NCBI RefSeq assembly: GCF_035998675.1
Contig: NZ_DASYHI010000020.1
Location: forward strand, 124,001 to 188,000
Direction: 5' to 3'
DNA length: 64,000 nt
From: Telluribacter sp035998675
Lineage (GTDB): Bacteria; Bacteroidota; Bacteroidia; Cytophagales; Spirosomataceae
Shown here: one piece after another, positions 28,196-37,798 of the stretch
Numbering within the stretch: position 1 is the first letter of the stretch
Layout of the letters: the number at the start of each line of letters is the position of its first letter
The notes under the pieces: generated by a model
The model's input: only the letters and a program-made list of their open reading frames with translations
The model's database searches: none
Told to the model about the DNA's origin: nothing
Made by a program: the position numbers and the translations under genes

Positions 28196-28214
28196 GGCTA
28201 CGAGAAAATTTCCG

Positions 28215-28222
28215 CAAAAATA
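28215..28222 (-). promoter_or_regulatory. Candidate prs promoter, -7 element
   Basis: Minus-strand TATTTTTG, an exact match to TAnnTTTG, 20 bases before the prs ATG in the gap after the PAP2 gene. No clear -33 TTG at 17-23 bases, so it is tentative. Confidence 0.3.
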
Positions 28223-28237
28223 AAGAAAATCAAATTA

Positions 28238-28810
28238 TTATGACAGCTTTCGCTGTAAAACATTTTTGTAAATCAGGATACATACCGCCGCGGCTAGGCA
28301 ACCCACCAGGGCTCCCACCACCAAATCGCCCGGATAATGGACGCCTACGTAGATTCGGCTGAATGCATAAATGATGGCCCACAGGTACAGCCAACCCGCC
28401 CCTTTCAACTCACTGGACGTAAGTACCTGAAACGTTACAGCCAGCGCGAAGGCCGTGGCGGCGTGGGACGAAACAAAGCCGTACTGTCCGCCGCAGCCAT
28501 TTATTACGTGTACCACCGAACTGATGTCCGGGTCGTGGCAGGGCCGCAACCGGGCAAAAAACGGTTTGAACAGGCCGGATGCTATTTGGTCGGCCAGGGC
28601 AATGGCGGAAATGAGGGTAAGTACCATTCCAATGGAACGCCTCTGGTACTTCCTGACCAGACTATAAATCAGGAACAGGTACAGAGGAATCCAGGTAAAT
28701 TTAAAGGTTACGAGGTCCATGATCCGGTCGACCCAGGGCGTATGCCACCCGTTCAGCGCCAAAAAAAGGCGCTGGTCGGCCTGCCCGATGGCTTCCAGTA
28801 GGGTAGTCAT
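28238..28810 (-). CDS. PAP2-family membrane phosphatase
   Basis: A 190-residue multi-helix membrane protein with the full type 2 phosphatidic acid phosphatase motif set: KPFFARLRP, then SSHAATAF, then SRIYVGVHYPGD. The catalytic His are in motifs 2 and 3. Likely substrates are undecaprenyl pyrophosphate or phosphatidyl phosphates; a BacA-independent undecaprenyl pyrophosphatase role is possible but not shown by sequence. Its ATG overlaps the trpS stop (ATGA), so the two genes are translationally coupled. Confidence 0.92.
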   Translation of the reverse strand: MTTLLEAIGQADQRLFLALNGWHTPWVDRIMDLVTFKFTWIPLYLFLIYSLVRKYQRRSIGMVLTLISAIALADQIASGLFKPFFARLRPCHDPDISSVVHVINGCGGQYGFVSSHAATAFALAVTFQVLTSSELKGAGWLYLWAIIYAFSRIYVGVHYPGDLVVGALVGCLAAAVCILIYKNVLQRKLS

Positions 28811-29784
28811 GAACCGAAGCCCAGCGCCTGGCGTACCCGGCTTATGGTATTTCGGGCAATCTGCCGGGCCTTTTCTTCACCTTCTTCCAGTTTGCGTTCC
28901 AACTCGCCCGGATTTTCCATGTAGTAGTTATAAATGCGACGGGGCTCCTCAAAACTCTCCATGAACAGTTCGTACAAGGCCTGTTTGGCATGACCGTACC
29001 CGTAGCCTCCGTTCTGGTAGTTCTGCCGCATTTGGGCCACTTCCGCCTCGGTGGCTAGTAAGGAATACAATTGGTAGGTAATGTCTGTATCCGGATTCTT
29101 GGGCTCTTCCAAGGGGGTGGAGTCAGAAACAATTTTCATGACTACTTTCCGCAAGTCCTTCTCCGGCAGGAAAATATCAATATAGTTGTGGTACGACTTA
29201 CTCATTTTCTGCCCGTCCAGCCCCGGTATTACCATCAGTTTTTCGTCAATTCGTGATTCGGGCAGTACAAGTACTTCCTTACCCACCTGCCGGTTCAGCG
29301 CGCTGGCTATATCACGGGTCATTTCCAGGTGCTGCTTCTGATCTTTTCCTACGGGTACTATATTGGCGTCGTAGAGCAGGATGTCGGCCGCCTGTAAAAC
29401 AGGGTACGTAAAAAGTCCGGCGTTGACGTCGGAAAGCCGCTCCGATTTTTCCTTGAAGGAATGCGCGTTGGCCAGCATGGGAAAAGGTGTGAAACAGCTA
29501 AGGTACCAGGCCAGCTCGGTATGCTCCTGAACCCGCGACTGCCGCCAGAAAACATTACGGTCCGTATCAAAGCCAAAGGCCAGCCAGGTAGCGGCTATGG
29601 CGCGGATATACTCCTCACGCTGCGAACCCTCTTTAATGGTGATCAGTGAGTGCAGGTCAGCGATGAAAAAGAAAGACTCGTTCTGAGGATCTCTGGATAG
29701 CTCGATGGCCGGCTGAATGGCGCCCAGGATATTACCTAAGTGGGGCCTGCCGCTGCTCTGGATGCCGGTGAGGATTCGTGCCAT
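28807..29784 (-). CDS. trpS: Tryptophanyl-tRNA synthetase
   Basis: Class Ic aminoacyl-tRNA synthetase charging tRNA-Trp. The 325 residues are normal for the bacterial enzyme. The HIGH-equivalent is GRPHLGNILGA near residue 13 and the KMSKS loop is GQKMSKSYHN. The gene heads a minus-strand run trpS-PAP2-prs-rplY and is divergent from the DUF2461 gene. Confidence 0.97.
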   Translation of the reverse strand: MARILTGIQSSGRPHLGNILGAIQPAIELSRDPQNESFFFIADLHSLITIKEGSQREEYIRAIAATWLAFGFDTDRNVFWRQSRVQEHTELAWYLSCFTPFPMLANAHSFKEKSERLSDVNAGLFTYPVLQAADILLYDANIVPVGKDQKQHLEMTRDIASALNRQVGKEVLVLPESRIDEKLMVIPGLDGQKMSKSYHNYIDIFLPEKDLRKVVMKIVSDSTPLEEPKNPDTDITYQLYSLLATEAEVAQMRQNYQNGGYGYGHAKQALYELFMESFEEPRRIYNYYMENPGELERKLEEGEEKARQIARNTISRVRQALGFGS

Positions 29785-29965
29785 ATGGGAGGAAGATTTA
29801 TTCGGTTAGATTCCATTCGAAGCCCTAAAATTCGTTAAATTGAGCCAATATTTGAAATGAAAATCGTGATTAATCATTAGAAGGCTCATTTGCAGCAGCT
29901 AAGGACTTTGGTACCCCCGGTACCTGCATTTCTGCCATGCGCTTCTTCTTTATCCAGTACTACGA

Positions 29966-30640
29966 ATGATTCAGGCAACTACGCTCCATTTTTTGCGTGA
30001 TTTGAGCGAGAACAATAACCGGGAGTGGTTTCAGGAAAATAAAAAGCGGTTTGAAGCCGCAAAAAAAGATTTTGAGAGTACAGTTGATGCGCTTTTGACG
30101 GAGGTTAAAACCCTGGAAGAGCTGGGGAACACCCAGGCCAAGGACTGTATATTCCGAATAAACCGGGATATACGCTTTTCAAAGGATAAAACGCCCTACA
30201 AAAACTGGCTGAGTGCCGCCATTGGGCCGGGTGGTCGAAAGTCGGGCCGCACCGACTACTACCTGCATATTCAACCGGGGGGAGAGTCGTTTATTGGGGC
30301 TGGTATGTGGAATCCTACGCCCCAGCAGTTGGCGAAGTACCGCCAGGAGATAGACTACAATGCCGGCGAACTGAAAAAGATTATTCATGCGGAAGCATTC
30401 CAGACCTACTTTCCGGAGGTATGGGGTGAATCCACGAAAACCGCGCCCAAAGGGTACGCAAAAGAACATCCCGAAATAGAACTACTAAGACGAAAGCAAT
30501 TGTTCTTTATGCACTATTTCAGCGATAAGGAAGTGCAGCAAAAAGGCTTTGTGCAGGAAATAATGAAGGGAGTGGTTCTCATCAAGCCTTACTGCGAATT
30601 CCTGAATTACATATTCTTCGACGAACCCCAGGAGGAGTAG
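29966..30640 (+). CDS. DUF2461 (TIGR02453) family protein
   Basis: A 224-residue cytoplasmic protein of a widespread family without a settled function. The family hallmarks are visible: NNREWFQENKKRFEAAKKDFE at the N-terminus, then IFRINRDIRFSKDKTPYKNW and the glycine-rich GRKSGRTDYYLHIQPGGESF. It lies just upstream of dnaE (76 bases) on the same strand. No catalytic residues can be named with confidence. Confidence 0.9.
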   Translation: MIQATTLHFLRDLSENNNREWFQENKKRFEAAKKDFESTVDALLTEVKTLEELGNTQAKDCIFRINRDIRFSKDKTPYKNWLSAAIGPGGRKSGRTDYYLHIQPGGESFIGAGMWNPTPQQLAKYRQEIDYNAGELKKIIHAEAFQTYFPEVWGESTKTAPKGYAKEHPEIELLRRKQLFFMHYFSDKEVQQKGFVQEIMKGVVLIKPYCEFLNYIFFDEPQEE

Positions 30641-30716
30641 GGCCTATATGCTGAATGATACAGTTGAACGTTTTATACTAAAAAAGCTAATAGCTTACAC
30701 CATAAGTACCTAATCA

Positions 30717-33700
30717 ATGCAATTTTCTCATTTACACTGCCACACCCAGTTTTCGTTGCTCGACGGAGCGGCTGATATTAAAAAGCTTTTCAAAAAAGCC
30801 AAAGCCGACAATATGCCGGCGGTGGCCATTACCGACCATGGTAACATGTTTGGCGTGTTTGAATTTGTGGCCGAGGGCAATAAGCAGGGCGTAAAACCTA
30901 TAGTCGGCTGTGAGTTTTATGTGGTGGAAGACCGCCACAAACGGCAGTTTACCAAAGAACAAAAAGACGTACGGTACCATCAGTTGCTGCTGGCAAAAGA
31001 TGCCGAAGGCTACAAAAACCTGGTAAAGCTTTGCTCGCTGGGTTTTATGGAAGGCATGTACGGCAAGTACCCCCGCATTGATAAAGAACTTATTATAAAG
31101 TACCATAAGGGTCTCATTGCGACTACCTGTTGCATTGGCGCCCAGGTACCTAAAACCATCCTGAAAAAAGGCGAAGCGGAGGGAGAAAAAGAGTTTAAAT
31201 GGTGGCTGGACCTGTTTGGTAAGGACTACTACGTGGAGTTGCAGCGCCACGAAATACGGGAGCAGTTGGTTGTAAATGAGATACTGGTGCGGTTTGCCCG
31301 GAAGTACGGGGTGAAAATCATCGCTTCCAATGACTCCCACTACGTAGACCAGGACGACTGGAACGCCCACGATATCCTGCTGTGTATCAATACGGGAGAT
31401 AAGCAGAGTACCCCTTCGGCCAAAGACTTTGACGATGAAGTAGGTATACCTAAAGGGTCGCGCTTCGCCTTTTTTAACGACCAGTTCTACTTCAAAAACA
31501 CCAGCGAGATGCTCACCCTGTTCAACGACATTCCCGAGTCGCTGGACAACACCAATGAAATCGTTGACAAGATTGATACGCTGGACTTGCGGAAGGATAT
31601 CATGCTGCCCAACTTCCCGATTCCCGACGAATTCAAGACCCACACGTCGTCGGAAATGGCGGGTAAAAAAGAATTGACGCCCGATGTACTGAACCAGTGG
31701 GAGTACCTGCGCCACCTGACCTTTGAAGGAGCCCGCCAGAAGTACCAAACGATTACGCCGGAAATTGAAGAGCGGTTAAATTTTGAGTTGAATACCATCC
31801 GGAACATGGGTTTTCCGGGCTACTTCCTGATTGTGGCCGACTTTATCAGGGCCGCGCGTGAAATCGGCGTATTTGTGGGGCCGGGTCGGGGCTCGGCCGC
31901 GGGTTCGGCGGTGGCCTACTGTACCGGTATTACCAATATTGACCCCATTAAGTACGACCTGCTTTTTGAGCGTTTCCTGAACCCCGACCGGGTATCACTG
32001 CCCGATATTGATACTGACTTTGACGATGAAGGTCGTCAGCGGGTGATTGACTACGTGGTAAAAAAGTACGGCTACAACCAGGTGGCCCAAATCGTGACCT
32101 ACGGTACCATGGCCTCCAAGTCGTCGCTGAAAGACGTAGCCCGGGTTATGGACCTGCCCCTTCAGGATGCCAACGCCCTGGTGAAACTGGTACCCGATAA
32201 GCCTACCTACAACATGACCCTCAACCGTATATTTACGGCCCCGCTGGAAGGGGAGGGTAGTCTGCTGAAGAAGGAAGGTATCTCGCCCGACGAGATGGAA
32301 AATGTCAAACGACTGCGGGCCATCGCCGCCGGCAAAGACCTGCCGGCGAAGGTTATTCAGGAAGCGCGCCGGCTGGAAGGTACCGTGCGCAACACGGGTA
32401 TCCACGCAGCGGGGATTATTATCGCGCCATCCGACCTGACCGAAATTATTCCTGTAAGTACTTCCAAAGACTCGGACCTGCTCATTACCCAGTTTGGCGG
32501 AAAGGTAATTGAGGACGCGGGCGTAATAAAAATGGACTTCCTGGGTTTGCGCAACCTGACCATTATCAAGGAAGCGCTGAACCTGATAAAACAGAATTAC
32601 GGACGGGAAATAGATATTGACGCCATTCCGCTGGACGACCCTAAGGTTTTCGAATTGTTCCAGCGCGGGGAAACTAACGCCATATTTCAGTTTGAATCGG
32701 ACGGGATGAAGAAGTACATGCGGGAGTTAAAACCCGACCGATTTGAGGACCTTATAGCCATGAACGCCCTTTACCGTCCGGGTCCGCTGGCCTATATCCC
32801 TAACTTTATCAAGCGCAAACACGGGCTGGAAGAAATAACCTACGACCTGCCCGAGATGGAAGAGTACCTGTCCGATACTTACGGCATTACCGTGTATCAG
32901 GAGCAGGTGATGCTACTCTCGCAGTCGCTGGCGGGCTTTACCAAGGGCCAGGCCGATACCCTGCGGAAGGCCATGGGGAAAAAGCAGATTGAGATACTCA
33001 ATAAGCTGAAAAACGACTTCATGAAGGGTGGTGAAGAGCGGGGGCACGACAAGAAAAAACTGGATAAGATCTGGACGGACTGGGAGGCCTTTGCTTCCTA
33101 CGCCTTCAACAAATCGCACTCGACCTGCTACGCCTTCGTGGCCTACCAAACCGCCTACCTCAAGGCCCATTATCCGGCCGAGTACATGTCGGCGGTACTA
33201 ACCAGCTCGCTGGGTACCATTGAAAAGATTACCTTTTTTCTCGAAGAATGTAAAAGCCTGGGCCTGCCGGTACTTGGGCCGGACATCAACGAATCGGACC
33301 GGCAGTTTAACGTAAACAAACGGGGCGAAATTCGCTTTGGATTGGGTGGAATTAAAGGTACTGGCGATGCCGCGGTTGATTCCATTATAGAGGAGCGAAA
33401 TGCCAACGGACCTTTTGCGGATATTTACGACTTTATAATCAGGGTAAATCTACGGACGGTAAATAAAAAAACACTGGAAAGTCTGGCCTATGCGGGCGGT
33501 TTTGACTGCTATGAAGACATCCACCGCGCGCAGTACTTTGAGTTGGTAGAGGGCGACAATGCCACCTTTATTGAGAAACTCATAAAGTACGCCAACAACT
33601 ACCACGCTGAGAAAGCCTCGAGTCAGGCTTCCCTGTTCGGGGCGTTTGGCGGAAACGATGCCCTGATGGTCAAACCCAAACCGGCGCAGGTGGAGCCGTG

Positions 33701-34367
33701 GAGTGATATTCAGAAACTGCGATTTGAACAGGATGTAGTTGGGTTTTACATCTCGGGGCATCCGCTGGATACCTTTCGGATTGAACTGGACAACTTCTGT
33801 AACTGCACCCTCGACCGCGTCATGGAGATTCCCGAAGGGGAACGAAATCCGGTTTTCTTCGGAAAAGAAATCAGTGTGGGCGGCATCGTGACCAGTGCGC
33901 AGGAGCGAATTTCCCGTAATGGGAATCCCTTCATGATTTTTAAAGTGGAAGACTACCGCGGCTCCATGGAAATGCTGTTGGGGGGAGAGGAATTTGTCCG
34001 ACTGGGTAACTACATTCAACCCGGCCGTTTTCTGTACATAAAAGGGAAAGTACAGAATCGCTGGAAGCAGGAAGATCAGTTTGAATTTAAGCCAATAAGC
34101 ATTCAGCTTCTTACCGAAATCAGGGATAAAATGTGCAAAGAAATAAAGGTGCAACTATCACTGGACCAGATAGATGACCGGTTTGTGTTAAACCTGAACG
34201 AGGCCATTAACAACCATCCCGGTTCCTGCTCGCTCACCATGACCGTAGTGGACCCCGAAACCCGCATGGAAGTGCAGATGCTGTCCCGGCGTTTCCGGGT
34301 TTCGGCTTCTAACGAATTCTTTAATGGTTTAAAAGCGCTGGACGGTGTAACCTTTTCGCTTAACTAG
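30717..34367 (+). CDS. dnaE: DNA polymerase III subunit alpha
   Basis: Replicative polymerase catalytic subunit, 1216 residues. The N-terminal PHP domain starts HLHCHTQFSLLDGAADI and keeps several metal-type residues (HCH, ITDHGNM). The polymerase active site is PDIDTDFDD, with Asp430, Asp432 and Asp434. The helix-hairpin-helix and OB-fold regions follow (SVGGIVTSAQERISRNGNPF, near residue 1060). Length and domain order match the DnaE1 type of Bacteroidota. The start at 30717 gives the standard MQFSHLHCHTQFSLL. Confidence 0.97.
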   Translation: MQFSHLHCHTQFSLLDGAADIKKLFKKAKADNMPAVAITDHGNMFGVFEFVAEGNKQGVKPIVGCEFYVVEDRHKRQFTKEQKDVRYHQLLLAKDAEGYKNLVKLCSLGFMEGMYGKYPRIDKELIIKYHKGLIATTCCIGAQVPKTILKKGEAEGEKEFKWWLDLFGKDYYVELQRHEIREQLVVNEILVRFARKYGVKIIASNDSHYVDQDDWNAHDILLCINTGDKQSTPSAKDFDDEVGIPKGSRFAFFNDQFYFKNTSEMLTLFNDIPESLDNTNEIVDKIDTLDLRKDIMLPNFPIPDEFKTHTSSEMAGKKELTPDVLNQWEYLRHLTFEGARQKYQTITPEIEERLNFELNTIRNMGFPGYFLIVADFIRAAREIGVFVGPGRGSAAGSAVAYCTGITNIDPIKYDLLFERFLNPDRVSLPDIDTDFDDEGRQRVIDYVVKKYGYNQVAQIVTYGTMASKSSLKDVARVMDLPLQDANALVKLVPDKPTYNMTLNRIFTAPLEGEGSLLKKEGISPDEMENVKRLRAIAAGKDLPAKVIQEARRLEGTVRNTGIHAAGIIIAPSDLTEIIPVSTSKDSDLLITQFGGKVIEDAGVIKMDFLGLRNLTIIKEALNLIKQNYGREIDIDAIPLDDPKVFELFQRGETNAIFQFESDGMKKYMRELKPDRFEDLIAMNALYRPGPLAYIPNFIKRKHGLEEITYDLPEMEEYLSDTYGITVYQEQVMLLSQSLAGFTKGQADTLRKAMGKKQIEILNKLKNDFMKGGEERGHDKKKLDKIWTDWEAFASYAFNKSHSTCYAFVAYQTAYLKAHYPAEYMSAVLTSSLGTIEKITFFLEECKSLGLPVLGPDINESDRQFNVNKRGEIRFGLGGIKGTGDAAVDSIIEERNANGPFADIYDFIIRVNLRTVNKKTLESLAYAGGFDCYEDIHRAQYFELVEGDNATFIEKLIKYANNYHAEKASSQASLFGAFGGNDALMVKPKPAQVEPWSDIQKLRFEQDVVGFYISGHPLDTFRIELDNFCNCTLDRVMEIPEGERNPVFFGKEISVGGIVTSAQERISRNGNPFMIFKVEDYRGSMEMLLGGEEFVRLGNYIQPGRFLYIKGKVQNRWKQEDQFEFKPISIQLLTEIRDKMCKEIKVQLSLDQIDDRFVLNLNEAINNHPGSCSLTMTVVDPETRMEVQMLSRRFRVSASNEFFNGLKALDGVTFSLN

Positions 34368-34408
34368 TTTTGCCGAACGTACAGCAGAGGAACTTTTGGT
34401 ACCATTTT

Positions 34409-34438
34409 TTTGATTGTAGAAAGAACAGCATATTTTTC
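34409..34438 (+). promoter_or_regulatory. trxA promoter
   Basis: TTTG at 34409-34412, an 18-base spacer, then TATTTTTC at 34431-34438 (seven of eight to the TAnnTTTG frame including the variable bases). It is 24 bases before the trxA ATG at 34463 and excludes the longer open frame that begins at 34370. Confidence 0.55.
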
Positions 34439-34462
34439 TATTTTACACTTTCTATAAACAAT

Positions 34463-34786
34463 ATGGGAAAAGCACTTGAAGTAACCGACAACAACTTTGA
34501 AGAAATCATTCAAGGTGATAAACCAGTACTTGTAGATTTCTGGGCTGAATGGTGTGGGCCTTGTAAAATGATCGGCCCCGTTGTGGAGCAACTGGCTGGT
34601 GAGTACGAAGGCAAAGCCGTTATTGCCAAAATGGATGTTGATATGAATGCCCAGATTCCGGCTAAATTTGGTATCCGCAGCATTCCTACCCTGATGATTT
34701 TCAAAGGCGGCCAACTGGTAGATAAAGTAGTAGGTGCAGTACCTAAGTCGGTATTGGAGCAGAAATTGAACGAGCAGCTTGGGTAA
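34463..34786 (+). CDS. trxA: Thioredoxin
   Basis: Cytoplasmic dithiol reductant, 107 residues, the classic size. The active site is FWAEWCGPCKM and the cis-proline loop is RSIPTLMIF. The ATG at 34463 (MGKALEVTDNNFEEII) gives a normal N-terminus; the frame is open upstream to 34370, but that 31-residue extension overlaps the promoter. It lies 95 bases after dnaE and is followed by a hairpin at 34808. Confidence 0.96.
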   Translation: MGKALEVTDNNFEEIIQGDKPVLVDFWAEWCGPCKMIGPVVEQLAGEYEGKAVIAKMDVDMNAQIPAKFGIRSIPTLMIFKGGQLVDKVVGAVPKSVLEQKLNEQLG

Positions 34787-34807
34787 AGCAGCTTTACCGA
34801 TAAACGA

Positions 34808-34850
34808 AAGCCCCGAAAGTGTACCCTCCTTGGGCAGGCTTTCGGGGCTT
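34808..34850. terminator. Hairpin between trxA and the TlpA-like gene
   Basis: A 12-bp perfect stem AAGCCCCGAAAG (34808-34819) with CTTTCGGGGCTT (34839-34850) and a 19-base loop that contains a small inner CCC/GGG pairing. No strong T-tract follows on either strand. It lies between converging genes and probably terminates both. Confidence 0.65.
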
Positions 34851-34865
34851 CGGCCTGAAAGGCAC

Positions 34866-36329
34866 CTACAATGAAGCCACCGGCGTGGCCTGCGCCAATA
34901 CCTTTCTGATTTCCCTTTCCACTTCCCCGCTCGAAGGCCTCGCCGCCATGACGCTGACTATCCTTCCCTGCTGGTCAATGAGGAAGTAGCGCGGAATGCC
35001 CCAGATCATGTATTTTTTATAAACAGAAGAGTTAGCGTCCGCCTCCGGATTCTGGTTGATGTGAATGCCCGTCATATCCTGATTTTTTCGCAGGTACTTT
35101 TTCCATTCTTCTACTTCCTGGTCAACTGAGACGTACAGGAACGCCACCCGGTCGTTACCTTCAAATTGTTTTTTTATCTTTTTAGCATAAGGAAATTCAC
35201 CCTTGCAGGGACCACACCAGGTAGCCCATATATCTACATAAACTACCTTTCCGCGTAGGTCGCTCAGGGAAAATTCTTTTCCATCGGAGTTGATGCCCCG
35301 GATGTCGGGAGCAACTTTACCCGGCAGGAGCGCCGCCCACTTCTGGTATTGGGTTTCAACGGAAGATTGATATTCTGAAGAAGGGTAGTGCTGTTTAAAT
35401 TGAGTATAGAAGGAGTCGATAGCGGGAGTAATGCCGAAACTGGCTAAAGAATAGTCCAGAATCTTAGCTTGAAAGAACTCCTGAAAAGCGGGCGGTGGGC
35501 TAACTTCTTTTATCTTTTCGTAAGCTAAAAAAGGAAAGTTCTTACTTATTGAACCAACTTCTGTCTTACTGACGCCTTTGGGATACACCGAAGGGTACTT
35601 GTGCATGTAAAGGTAGAAATACAAAACCGACGCATAGGTAGGCATAGCCGTGCGAAGTAAGGTAGAGTCGAAAGGAATTTCTTTCCAGACGCTGCTGATG
35701 GCCCCAGGTATTTCCTTGTTTTCTGCCGCGAAATAATTATTCCAGAAAAATCGTTGTTTCGCCATTAACAAGCTAAGTTCATATCTATGCTTGAATAGTG
35801 TCCCTATTGCGGCCGATAGAGCCGTACTGTCCTGGTAGTGCCGGAGGAAGTCTGAAATTTTATTCTTTGTGGAATCAAGGCGGGCCAAAAAAGTCTCGGC
35901 ACTGATTTCATTTTCGTAAAGGCCCGATTGCTGCCAGATTAAAACTTCCTGAGCCAGGTAGTGGTTTGCGTCAGCAGAGGTACCTTCAAAGCGTACCTGG
36001 TTCCCGGTTGTATCGTAGTGAATGGTAAGCTCATCGCCGGGTGTAAGGTATAGTGTCTGAAAATCATCGCCCAGCTGGAGTCGGGTAAATTGGGGTCGGG
36101 GTAATTCAAACTCCAGCAGAGTACTTCCAGCCGAATCTATTGTTAACTGAGCTATCACCAGATTCTCCAATGAGATCATATCCAGAGTATCCAACTGAAC
36201 GTCTAGCAGGGCCTGCGGGATACTTCGAATGGAAAGCCTGACGGTGCGGGTACTTGATTGTGGTTGGCAACCAGCCATGAACCAGAATAAAGCCATTCCA
36301 AGTACAGCGAGGCGAAGGGTAGTTCTCAT
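34866..36329 (-). CDS. TlpA/ResA-like thiol-disulfide oxidoreductase lipoprotein
   Basis: Envelope thioredoxin-fold protein of 487 residues. The chosen start at 36329 (MRTTLRLAVLGMALFWFMAGC) gives a lipoprotein-type signal with lipid-acceptor Cys21; a frame start at 36422 would bury this signal. The N-terminal 330 or so residues are a DUF4369-like and helical region common in Bacteroidota TlpA proteins. The C-terminal domain (from about 360) has the redox motif WATWCGPCKGEF and the cis-Pro loop WGIPRYFLID. Probable role: reducing periplasmic disulfides, for instance in cytochrome c maturation or oxidative stress. It follows the aminotransferase gene by about 220 bases on the same strand. Confidence 0.9.
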   Translation of the reverse strand: MRTTLRLAVLGMALFWFMAGCQPQSSTRTVRLSIRSIPQALLDVQLDTLDMISLENLVIAQLTIDSAGSTLLEFELPRPQFTRLQLGDDFQTLYLTPGDELTIHYDTTGNQVRFEGTSADANHYLAQEVLIWQQSGLYENEISAETFLARLDSTKNKISDFLRHYQDSTALSAAIGTLFKHRYELSLLMAKQRFFWNNYFAAENKEIPGAISSVWKEIPFDSTLLRTAMPTYASVLYFYLYMHKYPSVYPKGVSKTEVGSISKNFPFLAYEKIKEVSPPPAFQEFFQAKILDYSLASFGITPAIDSFYTQFKQHYPSSEYQSSVETQYQKWAALLPGKVAPDIRGINSDGKEFSLSDLRGKVVYVDIWATWCGPCKGEFPYAKKIKKQFEGNDRVAFLYVSVDQEVEEWKKYLRKNQDMTGIHINQNPEADANSSVYKKYMIWGIPRYFLIDQQGRIVSVMAARPSSGEVEREIRKVLAQATPVASL

Positions 36330-36464
36330 AAGGGGGAAGGAGCTGTGTGATAGTAGTGATTTATTGAAAGATACGTAGAAGGGAGGTATCGTTGGAAGAA
36401 TCAAAAATATTTTTTCTTTCACTTCGAAAGGGTACCCGTTCTTTCTATTGCCACTACCCCCGGC

Positions 36465-36485
36465 CCTTCCTCCTCCGGAGGAAGG
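36465..36485 (-). terminator. Possible terminator after the aminotransferase gene
   Basis: A 9-bp stem CCTTCCTCC/GGAGGAAGG with a 3-base loop, 64 bases beyond the aminotransferase stop. No T-tract follows, so it may be a transcript-end or processing hairpin rather than an intrinsic terminator. Confidence 0.4.
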
Positions 36486-36548
36486 TAGTATTGCCAGTAC
36501 TTATAAAAAAGTACCTTGCGCGGGCGTTTCTACCCCGGTTTGGTTGCC

Positions 36549-37766
36549 TTAAACGCCTACTTCAAGTACCCCCAGAATAATCTCGCAACCTTCTTTAATC
36601 TGTGCCTCCGTGATCGTCAGGGGCGGGGCAATGCGCATGGAATTGTCGCAGAAAAGAAACCAGTCGGTGATAACGCCTCGCTCAATACAGCGGTCTATTA
36701 CTTTTTTAAGTACTTCAAATGAATCAAATTCAGCCGCCAGCATCAGGCCTTTTCCCCGTATTTCCTTAACCATGGGGTGCTGAATCAAGCTTTTTATCAA
36801 ATCTCCCTTCGCGTTAGCTTGTTCTTCCAGCTGCTGGTCCCGTATAACCGTAAGGGTAGCCAGGGATGCCGCACAACTTACCGGATGCCCGCCAAAAGTG
36901 GTTATGTGCCCCAGAATCGGATTATTTTTAAAAACACTCATTACCTCCTGCGAGGCCATAAACGCCCCGATGGGCATACCTCCGCCCATACCTTTGGCGC
37001 TGACCAGTACATCCGGGTAAATACCATAGGGTTCAAAGGCCCAAAAGGTACCGGTACGGCCAAAGCCCGTCTGGATTTCATCCAGAATCAGCAAAGCCCC
37101 CACCTCGGTACAACGTTTCCGCAGCGCCTGCATATACGCCACCTCAGGTACCCGTACCCCCGCTTCTCCACCAACTACCTCTATCACTACCGCCGCCGTT
37201 TTGTTGGTAATCATGTCCAAATCCGCCGTAGCGCCGTGTTGTATCTGCCGGATGCCGGGGATGAGCGGCCGGAAGTTTCGTTTAAAAAATTCAGCTCCCG
37301 AAAGACTCAATGCCCCCTGGGTAGCCCCGTGGTACGCATTGAAGCAGGATATAACTTCGGGGCGACCGGTAAAGCGCTTCGCCAGTTTCAGGGCTCCTTC
37401 TATGGCCTCGGTACCGGAGTTAGAAAAGTAAACATTGTTAATGCGGCCATAAGGGGCTGTTTGGGCCTGAGGCAGATTCAATGTCTGGGTGAGGGCTTCG
37501 GCCAGCCGGACCTGCGGACTCTGGACAAATTCTCCGTATACCATCAGGTGCAGGTACTTGTCCATTTGTTGCTGAATGGCCGCCAGTACCGCCGGATGCC
37601 GGTGTCCCACGTTGCTTACCCCAATTCCCGAAATAAGGTCAAGGTAGCGCTGGCCATTGGTACCGTACATATAGACCCCTTCGGCCCGATCGATTTCAAT
37701 GGCCAGGGGGAAATCGGAAGTCTGGGCCAGGTGATTAAAAAAAAGCTGTCGCTGATTTATATGCAT
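36549..37766 (-). CDS. Class III PLP-dependent aminotransferase
   Basis: A 405-residue fold type I, class III (acetylornithine/omega-amino acid type) aminotransferase. Visible marks: GTNGQRYLDLISGIGVSNVG at the N-terminus, NSGTEAIEGALKLAKRFTG (cofactor phosphate region), LILDEIQTGFGRTG (the Asp contacting the pyridine nitrogen) and the Schiff-base lysine in VSAKGMGGGMPIGA. The substrate cannot be read off: it resembles ArgD-like enzymes, but no arginine genes are nearby. It lies 32 bases after the ATP-grasp gene on the same strand and may be the last step of that cluster. Confidence 0.9.
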   Translation of the reverse strand: MHINQRQLFFNHLAQTSDFPLAIEIDRAEGVYMYGTNGQRYLDLISGIGVSNVGHRHPAVLAAIQQQMDKYLHLMVYGEFVQSPQVRLAEALTQTLNLPQAQTAPYGRINNVYFSNSGTEAIEGALKLAKRFTGRPEVISCFNAYHGATQGALSLSGAEFFKRNFRPLIPGIRQIQHGATADLDMITNKTAAVVIEVVGGEAGVRVPEVAYMQALRKRCTEVGALLILDEIQTGFGRTGTFWAFEPYGIYPDVLVSAKGMGGGMPIGAFMASQEVMSVFKNNPILGHITTFGGHPVSCAASLATLTVIRDQQLEEQANAKGDLIKSLIQHPMVKEIRGKGLMLAAEFDSFEVLKKVIDRCIERGVITDWFLFCDNSMRIAPPLTITEAQIKEGCEIILGVLEVGV

Positions 37767-37798
37767 TCTTGAAAGAACAAATTTAGAAAAGTACCACT

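Noticed and set aside
30732..31748. 338-residue open frame on the minus strand
   Set aside because: Shadow of dnaE; no recognisable domain.
34370..34462. 31-residue N-terminal extension of thioredoxin
   Set aside because: It overlaps the trxA promoter, and thioredoxin at 107 residues is complete without it.
36777..37772. 331-residue open frame on the plus strand
   Set aside because: It is antisense to the aminotransferase gene, with low-quality composition and no family features.
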